Assembly (NCBI RefSeq): GCF_900188235.1
Contig: NZ_FZNT01000003.1
Location: 62,001 to 126,000, forward strand
Length of the DNA stretch: 64,000 nt
Direction of reading: 5' to 3'
Origin: Lutibacter agarilyticus
GTDB lineage: Bacteria; Bacteroidota; Bacteroidia; Flavobacteriales; Flavobacteriaceae
Position 1 is the stretch's first letter, and each line of letters begins with the position of its first letter. The notes under the pieces were generated by a model that did no database searches, was not told the origin of the DNA, and was given only the letters and a program-made list of their open reading frames with translations. The translations under genes were made by a program, and so were the position numbers. Shown piece by piece: positions 9,474 to 18,503 of this stretch.

Positions 9474-10171
9474 TGCGAAACGTGCAATTAATTGATTTAG
9501 GTTTAAAAGATTATAAAGAAACCTGGAATTATCAAGAAGAACTTTTTCAAAACATTGTTGATATAAAAATTGACAACCGTAAAAATAACACCACAAATAA
9601 AACACCTAACTATTTTATTTATGTTGAACACCCTCATGTGTATACACTTGGAAAAAGTGGAGATCTAAGTAATTTATTACTAAATGAGGAGCAGTTAGCT
9701 GAAAAAGGTGCAACATTTTATAAAATCAATCGCGGTGGAGATATTACCTATCACGGACCTGGACAATTAGTAGGATATCCTATTATAGATTTAGATAACT
9801 TTTTTACAGACATTCATAAATACTTGCGTTTTTTAGAAGAAGTTATTATTAAAACTTTGGCTGAATACGGTATCGCATCAGAGAGAAGCGAAGGCGAAAC
9901 TGGTGTTTGGCTAGGTGTTGGAACTCCTTTTGCGCGTAAAATTTGTGCTTTGGGCGTTCGTACCAGTCGTTGGGTTACTATGCACGGATTTGCACTAAAC
10001 GTAAATGCAAATTTAGGTTATTTTGATAATATTATTCCCTGCGGAATAAAAGGTAAAGCAGTAACTTCTATGGAAGCTGAATTAGGCGAAAAAATTCCTA
10101 TGGAAGAAGTAAAAGAGAAAATTTTAAAACACTTTACCGACCTTTTTGAAGCTACTTTCGTGAAAGCATAA
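9473..10171 (+). CDS. lipB: Octanoyl-[acyl-carrier-protein]:protein octanoyltransferase LipB
   Basis: This 232-residue protein shows the LipB motif RGGDITYHGPGQLVGYPI and the catalytic cysteine in PCGIKGKAVTSM (C190, with conserved lysines at 193 and 195). LipB moves octanoate from octanoyl-ACP to the lipoyl domains of 2-oxoacid dehydrogenases and the glycine cleavage H protein, before sulfur insertion by LipA. Its length is normal for the family. It is coupled to the Pmp3-type gene by a one-base overlap and ends just before a strong terminator. Confidence 0.95.
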   Translation: MRNVQLIDLGLKDYKETWNYQEELFQNIVDIKIDNRKNNTTNKTPNYFIYVEHPHVYTLGKSGDLSNLLLNEEQLAEKGATFYKINRGGDITYHGPGQLVGYPIIDLDNFFTDIHKYLRFLEEVIIKTLAEYGIASERSEGETGVWLGVGTPFARKICALGVRTSRWVTMHGFALNVNANLGYFDNIIPCGIKGKAVTSMEAELGEKIPMEEVKEKILKHFTDLFEATFVKA

Positions 10172-10200
10172 ATTTTCACACAAAGATTTATATATTTTGA

Positions 10201-10253
10201 AACCCTCTTTAAATTCTTATGTTAAAAAGAATTTAAAGAGGGTTTTTATTTTT
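10201..10253 (+). terminator. Intrinsic terminator after lipB
   Basis: A perfect 18-bp stem (10201-10218 with 10227-10244), an 8-base loop and a T-rich tail lie 29 bases after the lipB stop. This is one of the strongest hairpins in the window. Confidence 0.92.
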
Positions 10254-10276
10254 TTATCCTGAATATGCGCTATAGG

Positions 10277-10294
10277 TTCCTGCTTTCACAGGAA
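10277..10294. repeat. Short palindrome resembling a dispersed CCTGC...GCAGG element
   Basis: TTCCTG, a 6-base loop and CAGGAA form a small hairpin followed by AATGATAAGC. It resembles the short palindromic elements scattered in many flavobacterial intergenic regions. With one copy in this window I cannot show that it is repeated. Confidence 0.3.
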
Positions 10295-10309
10295 TGATAA
10301 GCATAAAAA

Positions 10310-11362
10310 TTAATTTTCTTCGTTAAAAAATACTTTGTAATATTTCATTTTCTTTTCTTCGTCGTAGCCTTTTTCAAGGTATTCGCTTGAAGCATCAGGA
10401 GCGTCAATATCTAATTTTATTTCAATATTGGTATCTAACTTTATCTCCGTTTTCATCTTTTGTTTTTGCTTTTTAAGTACAATATCAGAAATAGCAAACT
10501 GATTGCGCACCAACACATCATTTAATTCTTCAAACTGTTTTTTATAATCATCAAACAACGGTTTAAAATCTTCATTTTCTTCAAAAACCTCTTCTTTAAA
10601 ATCTTCAATATTTACATCTTCATTTTCTTTAAAAAAGTCGACTGTTTTTGCTAAAAACTTAGATTTTTCTTGAACACCAAAATCTTCTTTTATAATCTCT
10701 TCTGAAAAATCTTTACACATTTCAATGTAATTCTGTGTATGTTGATTATTATCATCAGCATATTTTACATTTAAAAAGTTTTTTCCCCAATATTGTGCAT
10801 CATAATTGTTATTATCAACACTTAAAACAACACGCCCTTCAGCATCTGATGAGTTTATAATTAAACAACCTTTATCTAATCTCTTTGTGCTAATTCCTTG
10901 CTGAACAAAAACATCTAAACTGTCTTTTTCCATAAAGGTTTGAAAGAAATTTATCTTATTTTCAATTTTAAAAATACCGATGGCTTGCGTAACAACATCT
11001 TTGTATTCAATATCTTCAAACAGCGCAATAATTACATCACCTGTTTTAATTTGAGCAGAATTAGACTGCTCGTATAAATGATTTACAATGTGTTTTGAAA
11101 CATCAACAAACGTACTATTATCAGTAAAAATTTCTGAAGTATAATTATTCAGTTCGTTCAATTCAATGTTAGCATGGTGATTAAAACGGAAACTTTCAGC
11201 AACATTTCCAAACGACTTCAACAAAAAAGGTTTCATTAGCTCGTAACTTTCTTCATCAAAAGTGATTACATCTTCTGAAAAAACATTTGTAGCACTGTTG
11301 AATTTGTTTCCAACTTTATGAATGATAAATTTTGAAATTGCAGCTCTAGTTCTTTTAATCAT
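10310..11362 (-). CDS. NdpA/YejK-type nucleoid-associated protein
   Basis: This 350-residue soluble acidic protein begins MIKRTRAAISKFIIHKVGNK and is consistent with the NA37/NdpA nucleoid-associated family. E. coli YejK, a member, is abundant on the nucleoid and interacts with topoisomerase IV. No signal peptide or membrane helix is present. The central part is rich in Glu/Asp/Lys (DFKEEVFEENEDFKP). It lies 52 bases downstream of rnhB on the same strand but has its own promoter-like sequence. The family is likely; the role in this organism is inferred. Confidence 0.72.
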   Translation of the reverse strand: MIKRTRAAISKFIIHKVGNKFNSATNVFSEDVITFDEESYELMKPFLLKSFGNVAESFRFNHHANIELNELNNYTSEIFTDNSTFVDVSKHIVNHLYEQSNSAQIKTGDVIIALFEDIEYKDVVTQAIGIFKIENKINFFQTFMEKDSLDVFVQQGISTKRLDKGCLIINSSDAEGRVVLSVDNNNYDAQYWGKNFLNVKYADDNNQHTQNYIEMCKDFSEEIIKEDFGVQEKSKFLAKTVDFFKENEDVNIEDFKEEVFEENEDFKPLFDDYKKQFEELNDVLVRNQFAISDIVLKKQKQKMKTEIKLDTNIEIKLDIDAPDASSEYLEKGYDEEKKMKYYKVFFNEEN

Positions 11363-11382
11363 AATTACATTTTTAACGTTGG

Positions 11383-11414
11383 CAAATGTATCATTTTAAA
11401 GCTACATTTTGCAA
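11383..11414 (-). promoter_or_regulatory. Flavobacterial-type promoter for the nucleoid-protein gene
   Basis: Read on the minus strand, TACATTTG (11390-11383) fits the Bacteroidota -7 consensus TAnnTTTG, with TTG (11414-11412) 21 bases upstream, inside the normal spacing. The -7 box is 20 bases before the start codon. Confidence 0.6.
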
Positions 11415-12017
11415 CTACAATTTTAATTTTAATTGCTCGGGCAATAATTTAAACGATTTTCTATGATACTTTGTACTTCCAAATTCTCTTATGGCATCTC
11501 TGTGTTGTTTGGTTGGGTAACCTTTATTTTTTCTCCAAGAATAATTAGGGAATTCTGCATCAATTTTTTGCATAAATTCATCTCTATACGTTTTCGCCAA
11601 AACGGAAGCCGCTGCAATACTCCTAAATTTAGCATCGCCTTTAATAATTGTGGTGTGTGGAATGTTTTGGTACTTATTGAATTTGTTACCATCAACAATA
11701 ATATGCTGTGGTATTACGGCTAATTTTTCAATAGATTTATGCATCCCTAAAATTGAAGCTTGCAAAATATTTATCTCATCAATGGTTTCTTCAGAAATAA
11801 AAGCAACTCCGTAGGCCAACGCTTTTTCTTCAATAATTGGTCTAAGAATTTCTCGTTGCTTCTCTGTTAATTGTTTTGAATCGTTTAATAATGGGTGTTC
11901 AAAATCATTGGGTAAAATTACCGCAGCCGCCACAACAGGACCAGCCAAACAACCTCTTCCTGCCTCATCTGTTCCAGCTTCAATAGTGTTTTCTAAATAA
12001 TATTTCTGAAGTCCCAT
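11415..12017 (-). CDS. rnhB: Ribonuclease HII
   Basis: This 200-residue protein has the RNase HII opening [19 protein letters not shown] (catalytic Asp-Glu pair at about 17-18), NDSKQLT and the later [14 protein letters not shown] segment that carries further catalytic acids. It removes ribonucleotides misincorporated into DNA and RNA primers of RNA-DNA hybrids. Its length is typical. It is divergent from the porin gene across 154 bases. Confidence 0.96.
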   Translation of the reverse strand: MGLQKYYLENTIEAGTDEAGRGCLAGPVVAAAVILPNDFEHPLLNDSKQLTEKQREILRPIIEEKALAYGVAFISEETIDEINILQASILGMHKSIEKLAVIPQHIIVDGNKFNKYQNIPHTTIIKGDAKFRSIAAASVLAKTYRDEFMQKIDAEFPNYSWRKNKGYPTKQHRDAIREFGSTKYHRKSFKLLPEQLKLKL

Positions 12018-12147
12018 TTAATTCTTTTAACAACAAAAATAACATTAATTATGAAATGAGATGGTCTTCAACAATGCGTCTAAAACAATAATTATTTTTT
12101 TAACAGATGTGTCAAAATTTATTCTCGTTCAATTCGTTCAAATATTT

Positions 12148-12155
12148 TACCTTTG
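12148..12155 (+). promoter_or_regulatory. -7 promoter element ahead of the porin gene
   Basis: TACCTTTG matches TAnnTTTG exactly and lies 16 bases before the porin ATG. No clear TTG is found at the expected -33 distance, so only the -7 box is claimed. Confidence 0.5.
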
Positions 12156-12171
12156 CCAATTAATTTAGTGT

Positions 12172-14322
12172 ATGAAAAACGTATTGTTTATATTATTTTT
12201 TGGGCTGTTGTTTACAAATATAAATGCTCAAATAACCACAAAACCTGATAGATCATCTGATATTTATCAAACTGACAGTACACGAAGCTACAGAAGTGTT
12301 AATGTTGAAATAGAAGGTGAAACGAAATATACCGACTATAAAATTATTTCAATAAAAAATGATACCACTTTAATTGACACTACACAAAGTATAAAAAAAG
12401 AGTACAAACATAATTTTGTTAGAAAAGACAATTATGACTATTTGGCTTTTCATAATCAAGGACAAACATTTAACCGCTTGATTTATGACTTTGACGATAA
12501 CTCTATTTTTCCTTCAATTGGTTTTAATGCAAAACAACGTAGTTATTATACGCTAAATGATGTTTATTATTACCACGTACCTACACCTACAACAGAGTTA
12601 ATGTATAAAAGTGGCTTGGAGCAAGGTCAGGTTGTAGATGCGCTTTTAACGGCAAATACTTCAAGGCAATTTAATATTGCCATTGCCTACAAAGGAGTAA
12701 GATCTTTAGGTAAATATCGCTACGCCCTGTCTAGTCAACGTAATTTTAGAACTTCTTTTAATTATAATACCAAAAATAAACGCTATTATATTCGAGGGCA
12801 TATTTATAATTTTCATTTATCCAATCAAGAAAATGGAGGTTTAACAGACGAGTCTATTCAATACTTTGAAAACAACGATTCTAATTATACCGATAGAGCT
12901 AGGCTTGAAACCAATTTTACAGATGCTACAAGCGTACTTGAAGGAAAACGATATTACTTAGAACAATCTGTTGCAGTATTTTCAAATAGAATTCCTGCAA
13001 AAAAGAAAAGTACCTTGCCAAAGGTATCCGATATCAAAATAGACTCTATTACACAAGACAGCATTAGAATTGCTCAAATTGAGGCAAAAAAAGGTGCTAT
13101 GAAAGGTGCTATAAAAAAACCCGATTCAACCGCATTAGCAGCTATCACTAAACCTGTTATTGATTCTGTAGCTGTTAAAACCACAAACAAAGATTCTGTA
13201 GCAATTGCGAAAGAAGAAAAACCTTTTTTAGATTTTAAATTAGGAAATACGCTAATGTATGAAACAAAACATTATCGCTATACGCAAGATGCTGCAAATA
13301 CTTTTTTTGGAGATGCTTTTACTAGTGACATTAGTGATCATACTTCGTTTCAACAATTTGATGGGCAAGTGTATATGCAATTAAATTCAGCTTATATAGG
13401 TAGCCTAAAAGCAAAAGCAAACTATTTTAATTACAACTACCATTACAACGGTGTTTTATTTTATGATGATTATACTATAGGCCATAGAATTAAAGGAAAT
13501 GCATTTTCATTAGGCGCCGATTGGTTTAAACAATTTGGTCATATTCATTTAAATGGTGAAGTTTCAGCCATCTTATTTGGAAATATTACAGGAAGCACAA
13601 TTAAGGGAGCCGTAATGCTACAAGAAAAAGATTTCAATTTTAAAGGCTTTATTGAATTTACTTCTAAAACACCTGATTTTAGCAAGCAATTATACCAAAG
13701 TAATTACGTAGCATATAATTGGCAAAACAACTTTAAAAATGAAGATATTACAACTATAGGAGCTGCTTTTAATTCAGAAAAATGGGTTACTTTACAAGGA
13801 GATTATAACATCATAGATAATTACACCTATTTTAATGACAGCTCTAAACCTGAGCAATCTAATGAAACTTTAACCTATTTTAAACTTAAGTTGATAAAAG
13901 CTTTAACTTACCGAAAATTTACGTTAGACAATACCGTAACCTATCAAGAAGTAACCAGTGGAGATTCGTTTTTTAGAGTTCCAAATTGGGTAACCAGAAA
14001 TTCATTGTATTTTTCAACCTTTATGTTTAAAGGAAAACCATTGTATTTACAAACGGGTGTAACATTTAAATACTTTAGCAAATACAAAATGAATGCTTTT
14101 AATCCTTTAATTAATGAATTTACACTTCAAAACACCGATGAAATAGGTGATTTTCCAATGTTCGACTTTTTTGTAAACATACAAGTAAGCAGATTGCGTG
14201 CATTTTTTAAAGTTGAAAACTTTACCTCTAGCTTTACAGGAAGAAATTATTATTCAGCTCCAAGCTATCCTTACAGAGATTTAACGGTACGGTTTGGTTT
14301 AACTTGGAATTTCTTTATTTAA
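12172..14322 (+). CDS. Putative porin (Porin_10 family)
   Basis: This 716-residue protein has a clear signal peptide (residues 1-19, ending NINAQ) and long stretches of alternating polar and aromatic residues ending in a C-terminal aromatic strand (LTVRFGLTWNFFI), as in outer-membrane barrels. It resembles the putative porins of Bacteroidota (Porin_10). Residues about 280-345 form a low-complexity Lys/Ala/Thr/Ser insertion that is probably surface exposed or periplasmic. Substrate specificity is unknown. Its stop codon overlaps that of the convergent nhaC gene by 4 bases, so no terminator lies between them. Confidence 0.8.
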   Translation: MKNVLFILFFGLLFTNINAQITTKPDRSSDIYQTDSTRSYRSVNVEIEGETKYTDYKIISIKNDTTLIDTTQSIKKEYKHNFVRKDNYDYLAFHNQGQTFNRLIYDFDDNSIFPSIGFNAKQRSYYTLNDVYYYHVPTPTTELMYKSGLEQGQVVDALLTANTSRQFNIAIAYKGVRSLGKYRYALSSQRNFRTSFNYNTKNKRYYIRGHIYNFHLSNQENGGLTDESIQYFENNDSNYTDRARLETNFTDATSVLEGKRYYLEQSVAVFSNRIPAKKKSTLPKVSDIKIDSITQDSIRIAQIEAKKGAMKGAIKKPDSTALAAITKPVIDSVAVKTTNKDSVAIAKEEKPFLDFKLGNTLMYETKHYRYTQDAANTFFGDAFTSDISDHTSFQQFDGQVYMQLNSAYIGSLKAKANYFNYNYHYNGVLFYDDYTIGHRIKGNAFSLGADWFKQFGHIHLNGEVSAILFGNITGSTIKGAVMLQEKDFNFKGFIEFTSKTPDFSKQLYQSNYVAYNWQNNFKNEDITTIGAAFNSEKWVTLQGDYNIIDNYTYFNDSSKPEQSNETLTYFKLKLIKALTYRKFTLDNTVTYQEVTSGDSFFRVPNWVTRNSLYFSTFMFKGKPLYLQTGVTFKYFSKYKMNAFNPLINEFTLQNTDEIGDFPMFDFFVNIQVSRLRAFFKVENFTSSFTGRNYYSAPSYPYRDLTVRFGLTWNFFI

Positions 14323-15797
14323 GCTTTTGAAGTAACTAGTTGCTTTATTTTAATATTAAATGCTGCAAAAAGTAATGTCATAATTGGACTTAGCCAGTTA
14401 AAAATAGCGAAAATAAAATATTCACCAACACCAACACCTAATACACCAGACTGATAAGCTCCACAAGTATTCCAAGGAATTAATACTGAAGTTACCGTAC
14501 CTGAATCTTCTAAAGATCTACTTAAATTTTCAGGTGCTAAATTTCGATCTTCATAGGCTTTTTTAAACATTTTCCCTGGAATTACAATAGCCAAATACTG
14601 ATCAGATGCAACTACATTTAATCCTAAACAACTTACTACTGTACTTGCAAATAAACCAAATACAGAAGTTGCAATTTTTAGTAAAGCATTTGTAATTCTA
14701 GACAAAGCTCCTATTCCATCCATAATACCACCAAAAAACATCGCACAAATTATTAAGAAAATAGTCCAAAGCATTCCCTGCATTCCACCTGCGCTAAACA
14801 AATCGTTTAACTGTTCATTATCTGTTACAATTGAAGTATCAGTAAAAACGGCATTTATAATTGCACTTATTTTTGTATCGGCCAAGCCTGTTAAAATTTC
14901 ACTTTGAAAAATAAACGCAAATATTGCTGCTAAAACTACACCTGCACCTAATGCTATTAATGGTTTTGTTTTTGCTAAAATTAATCCGATAACAGCTACC
15001 GGTACTAAAAATAAATAAGGAGAAATATAAAAAGCAGTATCAATCGAAGTCAGCAAATCGCTAATATCAGTATTTCCTGATGTGTCAATATTTGCACTTA
15101 TAATAGAAAAAACAATCAACGTAATAATAATTGTAGGCACGGTTGTTAATGTCATATAACGTATGTGCGTAAACAAATCGGTTCCGGCCATTGCTGGTGC
15201 TAAGTTTGTGGTATCGCTTAAAGGCGACATTTTATCTCCAAAATAAGCACCTGAAATTACGGCTCCAGCAATCATTCCTGGTGAAATTCCTAATGCTGTA
15301 CCAATACCAACCAACGCAATACCAACCGTTGCTGAAGTAGTCCAAGAGCTTCCTGTGGCAATAGATATAATTGCTGAAATAATTACTGAAGCTGGTAAAA
15401 ATATTGCCGGACTTAACACTTGCAATCCGTAATAAACCATTGCAGGAATTACACCACTTACCAACCAAGTTCCAGCCAAAGCTCCAACTAAAAATAAAAT
15501 CATAATGGGTACAAAAACACTTTTTAAATTTTCCCAAATTTCTAAAAGCATCGTTTTGGCATTCACTTTATTAAAAAAACCAACAACTGAAGCAACTAAC
15601 CCGCCCATTAATAAAATATATTGGTTTGAATATGCTCCAAACCACTCACCATCAGCAAAAAATATGTTGTATGCTAACAAGCACATTAAAATAACTACAG
15701 GAATTAAAGCTTCCCAAATACTAAGGTCACTGTTTTTAATAATTTGTTGTTCTTCAATCTTAATTTCTGAAAGGTTTTTGTTTTCCGGCATTCTCAT
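14319..15797 (-). CDS. nhaC: Na+/H+ antiporter, NhaC family
   Basis: This 492-residue integral membrane protein has about 11-12 hydrophobic segments and NhaC-family motifs such as SSWTTSATVGIALVGIG and GAYFGDKMSPLSDTTN. It is expected to expel Na+ in exchange for protons at the inner membrane, supporting pH and salt homeostasis. Its length is typical. It lies 100 bases downstream of the PLP-enzyme gene on the same strand, with a terminator hairpin between, so it is probably a separate transcript. Whether a given member exchanges Na+ alone or malate/lactate as well (MleN-like) cannot be told from sequence. Confidence 0.85.
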   Translation of the reverse strand: MRMPENKNLSEIKIEEQQIIKNSDLSIWEALIPVVILMCLLAYNIFFADGEWFGAYSNQYILLMGGLVASVVGFFNKVNAKTMLLEIWENLKSVFVPIMILFLVGALAGTWLVSGVIPAMVYYGLQVLSPAIFLPASVIISAIISIATGSSWTTSATVGIALVGIGTALGISPGMIAGAVISGAYFGDKMSPLSDTTNLAPAMAGTDLFTHIRYMTLTTVPTIIITLIVFSIISANIDTSGNTDISDLLTSIDTAFYISPYLFLVPVAVIGLILAKTKPLIALGAGVVLAAIFAFIFQSEILTGLADTKISAIINAVFTDTSIVTDNEQLNDLFSAGGMQGMLWTIFLIICAMFFGGIMDGIGALSRITNALLKIATSVFGLFASTVVSCLGLNVVASDQYLAIVIPGKMFKKAYEDRNLAPENLSRSLEDSGTVTSVLIPWNTCGAYQSGVLGVGVGEYFIFAIFNWLSPIMTLLFAAFNIKIKQLVTSKA

Positions 15798-15840
15798 TTT
15801 TTTATGAAATGTAATTATACGGAAAATTCAATATTATTGC

Positions 15841-15875
15841 AAAAAAACACCCCATTCCTAACAGAAATGGGGCGT
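15841..15875 (-). terminator. Terminator after the PLP-enzyme gene
   Basis: The arms 15850-15856 and 15866-15872 form a G+C-rich stem (CCCCATT/AATGGGG). On the minus strand it is followed by a run of T (complement of 15841-15847), 25 bases downstream of the gene's stop. Confidence 0.75.
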
Positions 15876-15897
15876 ACTTTAAAAAAAGTAATCGTAT

Positions 15898-17097
15898 TTA
15901 TAAAACTTTAACCTGAACCATGCATTTTCTCATAGCTCGGTAGGTGCGTTCAATATCATTATCTAAACCTATTGAAAAACGGATGATTCCGTCTGAAAGT
16001 CCCATTTCAAGCTGTTCTTCCGCAGGAATTTCAGAAGAAGTGCTAGAACCAGATGCACTAAAAAGTGTTTTATAAAAACCTAAGCTTACTGCTAAATAAC
16101 CCAAATTTTCATTTTGCATTAACTCCATTAATTCGTTTGCCTTCGCTAAACTACCAACATCAATGGTCATAATTCCACCAAAACCATATTCTTTATTGTA
16201 CAACGCTTTAAAAAGTTTATGACCCGGATGACTTTCTAGGCCAGGGTATACCACTTTCAATCCGTCGTCTTCAAAACTCTCAGCTAAATACAATGCATTT
16301 TCACTGTGTTTTTTCATACGAATATGTAAAGTTCTTAGGTTTTTTAATACGCTTGCTGCTCGTAAACTATCCATTACAGGACCTAACAACATAGCTGCTC
16401 CATCATTTACATTTCGTAAACTATCAATAAATGCTTGTGAGCCACAAACTACACCTCCAACCGTATCGTTTGTACCGTTAATAAACTTGGTTAAACTGTG
16501 GATAGTAATATCAGCTCCTAATTTTTGAGGAGAAATTAATAACGGAGAAAAGGTGTTGTCAACCACTAAAAGTATATTGTGTTTTTTAGCTATTTTAGAC
16601 AATTCAGCAATGTTTGCTATTTCTAAAAGCGGATTGCTAATTGCTTCACAATAAATCATTTTTGTTGAAGGCTTTATCGATTTTTCAACAGACTCTAAAG
16701 ATGTAATGTCTACAAATGAAGTTGTAATATTTAATTTTGGCGCAAAGTTTTTTAGGAATGCGTAAGAACCTCCGTAAATTGTTCTACTAGAAACTATGTG
16801 ATCACCTGCTCCACAAACCTGTAAAAAAACTGATGTAATTGCTCCCATTCCTGATGCTGCCACATTTGCTGTCTCTGTAAATTCCATAGCGGCCAATGCT
16901 TCGCTTAAATATAAATTACTTGGACTTGTATGGCGCGAATATAAATAACACCCTTCGGCGTGCCCTTCAAAAGTGTCGAGCATTGTTTTTGCGTGTAAAA
17001 AAGTATAGGTTGCTGAATCTGAAATTGAAGGATTTACTCCTCCAAATTCTCCAAAATATTGTAAATCTTGAATATTGTTTGCTGGTTTATTACTCAT
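15898..17097 (-). CDS. Trans-sulfuration-family PLP enzyme (Cys/Met metabolism lyase)
   Basis: This 399-residue fold-type I PLP enzyme has the Schiff-base lysine in SLTKFINGTND (K204), the phosphate-binding GMGAI segment and the neighbouring-subunit YSRHTSPSN motif (Y53, R55). It belongs to the methionine gamma-lyase / cystathionine lyase / cystathionine synthase group. The position corresponding to the critical methionine gamma-lyase cysteine is glycine (IYGGSY, about 108-112), so a methionine-lyase label would not be safe. An Lrp/AsnC regulator is divergent at 155 bases, which suggests amino-acid control of the enzyme. The substrate is unresolved. Confidence 0.82.
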   Translation of the reverse strand: MSNKPANNIQDLQYFGEFGGVNPSISDSATYTFLHAKTMLDTFEGHAEGCYLYSRHTSPSNLYLSEALAAMEFTETANVAASGMGAITSVFLQVCGAGDHIVSSRTIYGGSYAFLKNFAPKLNITTSFVDITSLESVEKSIKPSTKMIYCEAISNPLLEIANIAELSKIAKKHNILLVVDNTFSPLLISPQKLGADITIHSLTKFINGTNDTVGGVVCGSQAFIDSLRNVNDGAAMLLGPVMDSLRAASVLKNLRTLHIRMKKHSENALYLAESFEDDGLKVVYPGLESHPGHKLFKALYNKEYGFGGIMTIDVGSLAKANELMELMQNENLGYLAVSLGFYKTLFSASGSSTSSEIPAEEQLEMGLSDGIIRFSIGLDNDIERTYRAMRKCMVQVKVL

Positions 17098-17252
17098 AAT
17101 TGTAAAATCTTTATTTTAAAGTTACGTATTTACAATTATATTTTCTTTACTATATGATTAATTTAGTATTTATTTCTACTAAAAATACTTTTTAAAGTTT
17201 TAAAACCTATTATACTTCTGTTTTTTTATTATTTTTAGAAAAAAATACTTTT

Positions 17253-17717
17253 ATGCACAACTTAGATAAAATTGACCAACAAATTTTAATGCTTTTACAA
17301 CAAAATTCTAAAATGAATATTAAGGAAATTGCATTAAAAGTTGGCTTAACAACTACACCGACCTACGATAGAATTAAACGTTTAGAAAAATCGGGAATAA
17401 TTACGAGGTATGTTGCTGAACTAAATAAAGAGAAAGTTGGGTTAGATCTTGTTGTTTTTTGTCAAGTGACCTTGCAAGTACATTCTAAAAAATTAATTAC
17501 TCAGTTTGAAAATGCAGTTGAAAAAATGCCTGAAGTAATTGAATGTTTTCACATTGCTGGAAATTTTGATTATTTATTAAAAATTGTAACTCCTAATATA
17601 AAATCGTATCAGTTTTTTTTAAAAAATAAATTGTCGGTTTTAGAATCTGTTGCTAATGTGCAAAGCAATTTTGTAATGAGTACTGTTAAAGAAAATTCTA
17701 TGCTTCATATTGCATAA
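17253..17717 (+). CDS. Lrp/AsnC family transcriptional regulator
   Basis: This 154-residue protein has an N-terminal winged helix-turn-helix (about 1-60, including MNIKEIALKVGLTTTPTYDRIKRLEKSGII) and a C-terminal RAM effector-binding domain (about 65-145). Such proteins form octamers and respond to amino acids. It is divergent from the trans-sulfuration enzyme and is likely to regulate it and itself through the 155-base A+T-rich intergenic region. I could not pick out a convincing operator. A terminator follows immediately after the stop codon. Confidence 0.93.
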   Translation: MHNLDKIDQQILMLLQQNSKMNIKEIALKVGLTTTPTYDRIKRLEKSGIITRYVAELNKEKVGLDLVVFCQVTLQVHSKKLITQFENAVEKMPEVIECFHIAGNFDYLLKIVTPNIKSYQFFLKNKLSVLESVANVQSNFVMSTVKENSMLHIA

Positions 17718-17742
17718 AAAAAGCAGCCAATGGCTGCTTTTT
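17718..17742. terminator. Bidirectional terminator between lrp-like gene and yceI-like gene
   Basis: A perfect 11-bp stem (AAAAAGCAGCC / GGCTGCTTTTT) with a 3-base loop directly follows the Lrp stop. The A and T tracts on both sides allow termination of both convergent genes. Confidence 0.9.
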
Positions 17743-17765
17743 ATTAATGTGAATTTTATTTATAA

Positions 17766-18404
17766 CTATTTAGAAGCCTCAACTTTAAATGAAATTTCAA
17801 ACTCATCATTTATAAATTTATCTTTTAAGTTTTCAAAAATAGATTTTGATTTGTATTCAATTCCAAACTGTGTTCTGTCAATTTTAAATGTTTCACCAGT
17901 TAACTCAATTCCTGATTCAGTTTTTGCTAATATAGCCTCAAATTCAATTGGTTTTGTAATTCCTTTTACCGTTAAATTACCTTTAACATTTACCCCATCA
18001 ACACTAGTAATTTCAAATGTAGCAGTCTTATGATTTGCTACATCGAAAAAATCCTCATTTTTTAAATGCCCTACTAATTTAGCATTGTATTCATCTTCCG
18101 CAGGAATATCTAAAACGGTGATTGCTGTCATATCAAAGGTAAAACTACCACCTGATAAATTTCCTTCTGAAATAACCAAACTACCATCTTTAATAGCTAC
18201 TGTTCCGTTATGTTCACCTGTAGGTTTAAACCCTTTCCAATTTAATGTTGAAGTTTCAGTATTGGCAACATAAGTGCCCTTTTCAATTTGCTGAACTTTT
18301 GCTTTAGCCTCAGTTAAATTTTCATTAGCAGGTGTAGCTTTTTTATCATTTTTACATGCAATTAACCCTACTCCTATAACTAGTATGAGTACAAATTTTT
18401 TCAT
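17766..18404 (-). CDS. YceI family lipoprotein
   Basis: This 212-residue protein has a lipoprotein signal (lipobox LIAC, C17) and the YceI lipocalin-like domain: STLNWKGFKPTGEHNGTVAIKDGSL-type opening and the later FKIDRTQFGIEYKS segment. YceI proteins bind isoprenoid or amide lipids in a beta-barrel and are periplasmic or membrane-anchored; no enzymatic function is established. It is convergent with the Lrp gene and has 99 bases upstream before the next minus-strand gene. Confidence 0.88.
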   Translation of the reverse strand: MKKFVLILVIGVGLIACKNDKKATPANENLTEAKAKVQQIEKGTYVANTETSTLNWKGFKPTGEHNGTVAIKDGSLVISEGNLSGGSFTFDMTAITVLDIPAEDEYNAKLVGHLKNEDFFDVANHKTATFEITSVDGVNVKGNLTVKGITKPIEFEAILAKTESGIELTGETFKIDRTQFGIEYKSKSIFENLKDKFINDEFEISFKVEASK

Positions 18405-18503
18405 TTTTTTTATTTTTTAGATTCGTAATTAAATACAATAGTACAGTTTTAAGCCAAAAAATTACATTGTAATTGCTGTTTTTAATAGTTTTTTAACTAA
18501 AAC

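Noticed and set aside
17710-18033. A 107-codon plus-strand frame over the Lrp/YceI terminator
   Set aside because: It starts inside the Lrp gene end, crosses a strong terminator and is antisense to the YceI gene.
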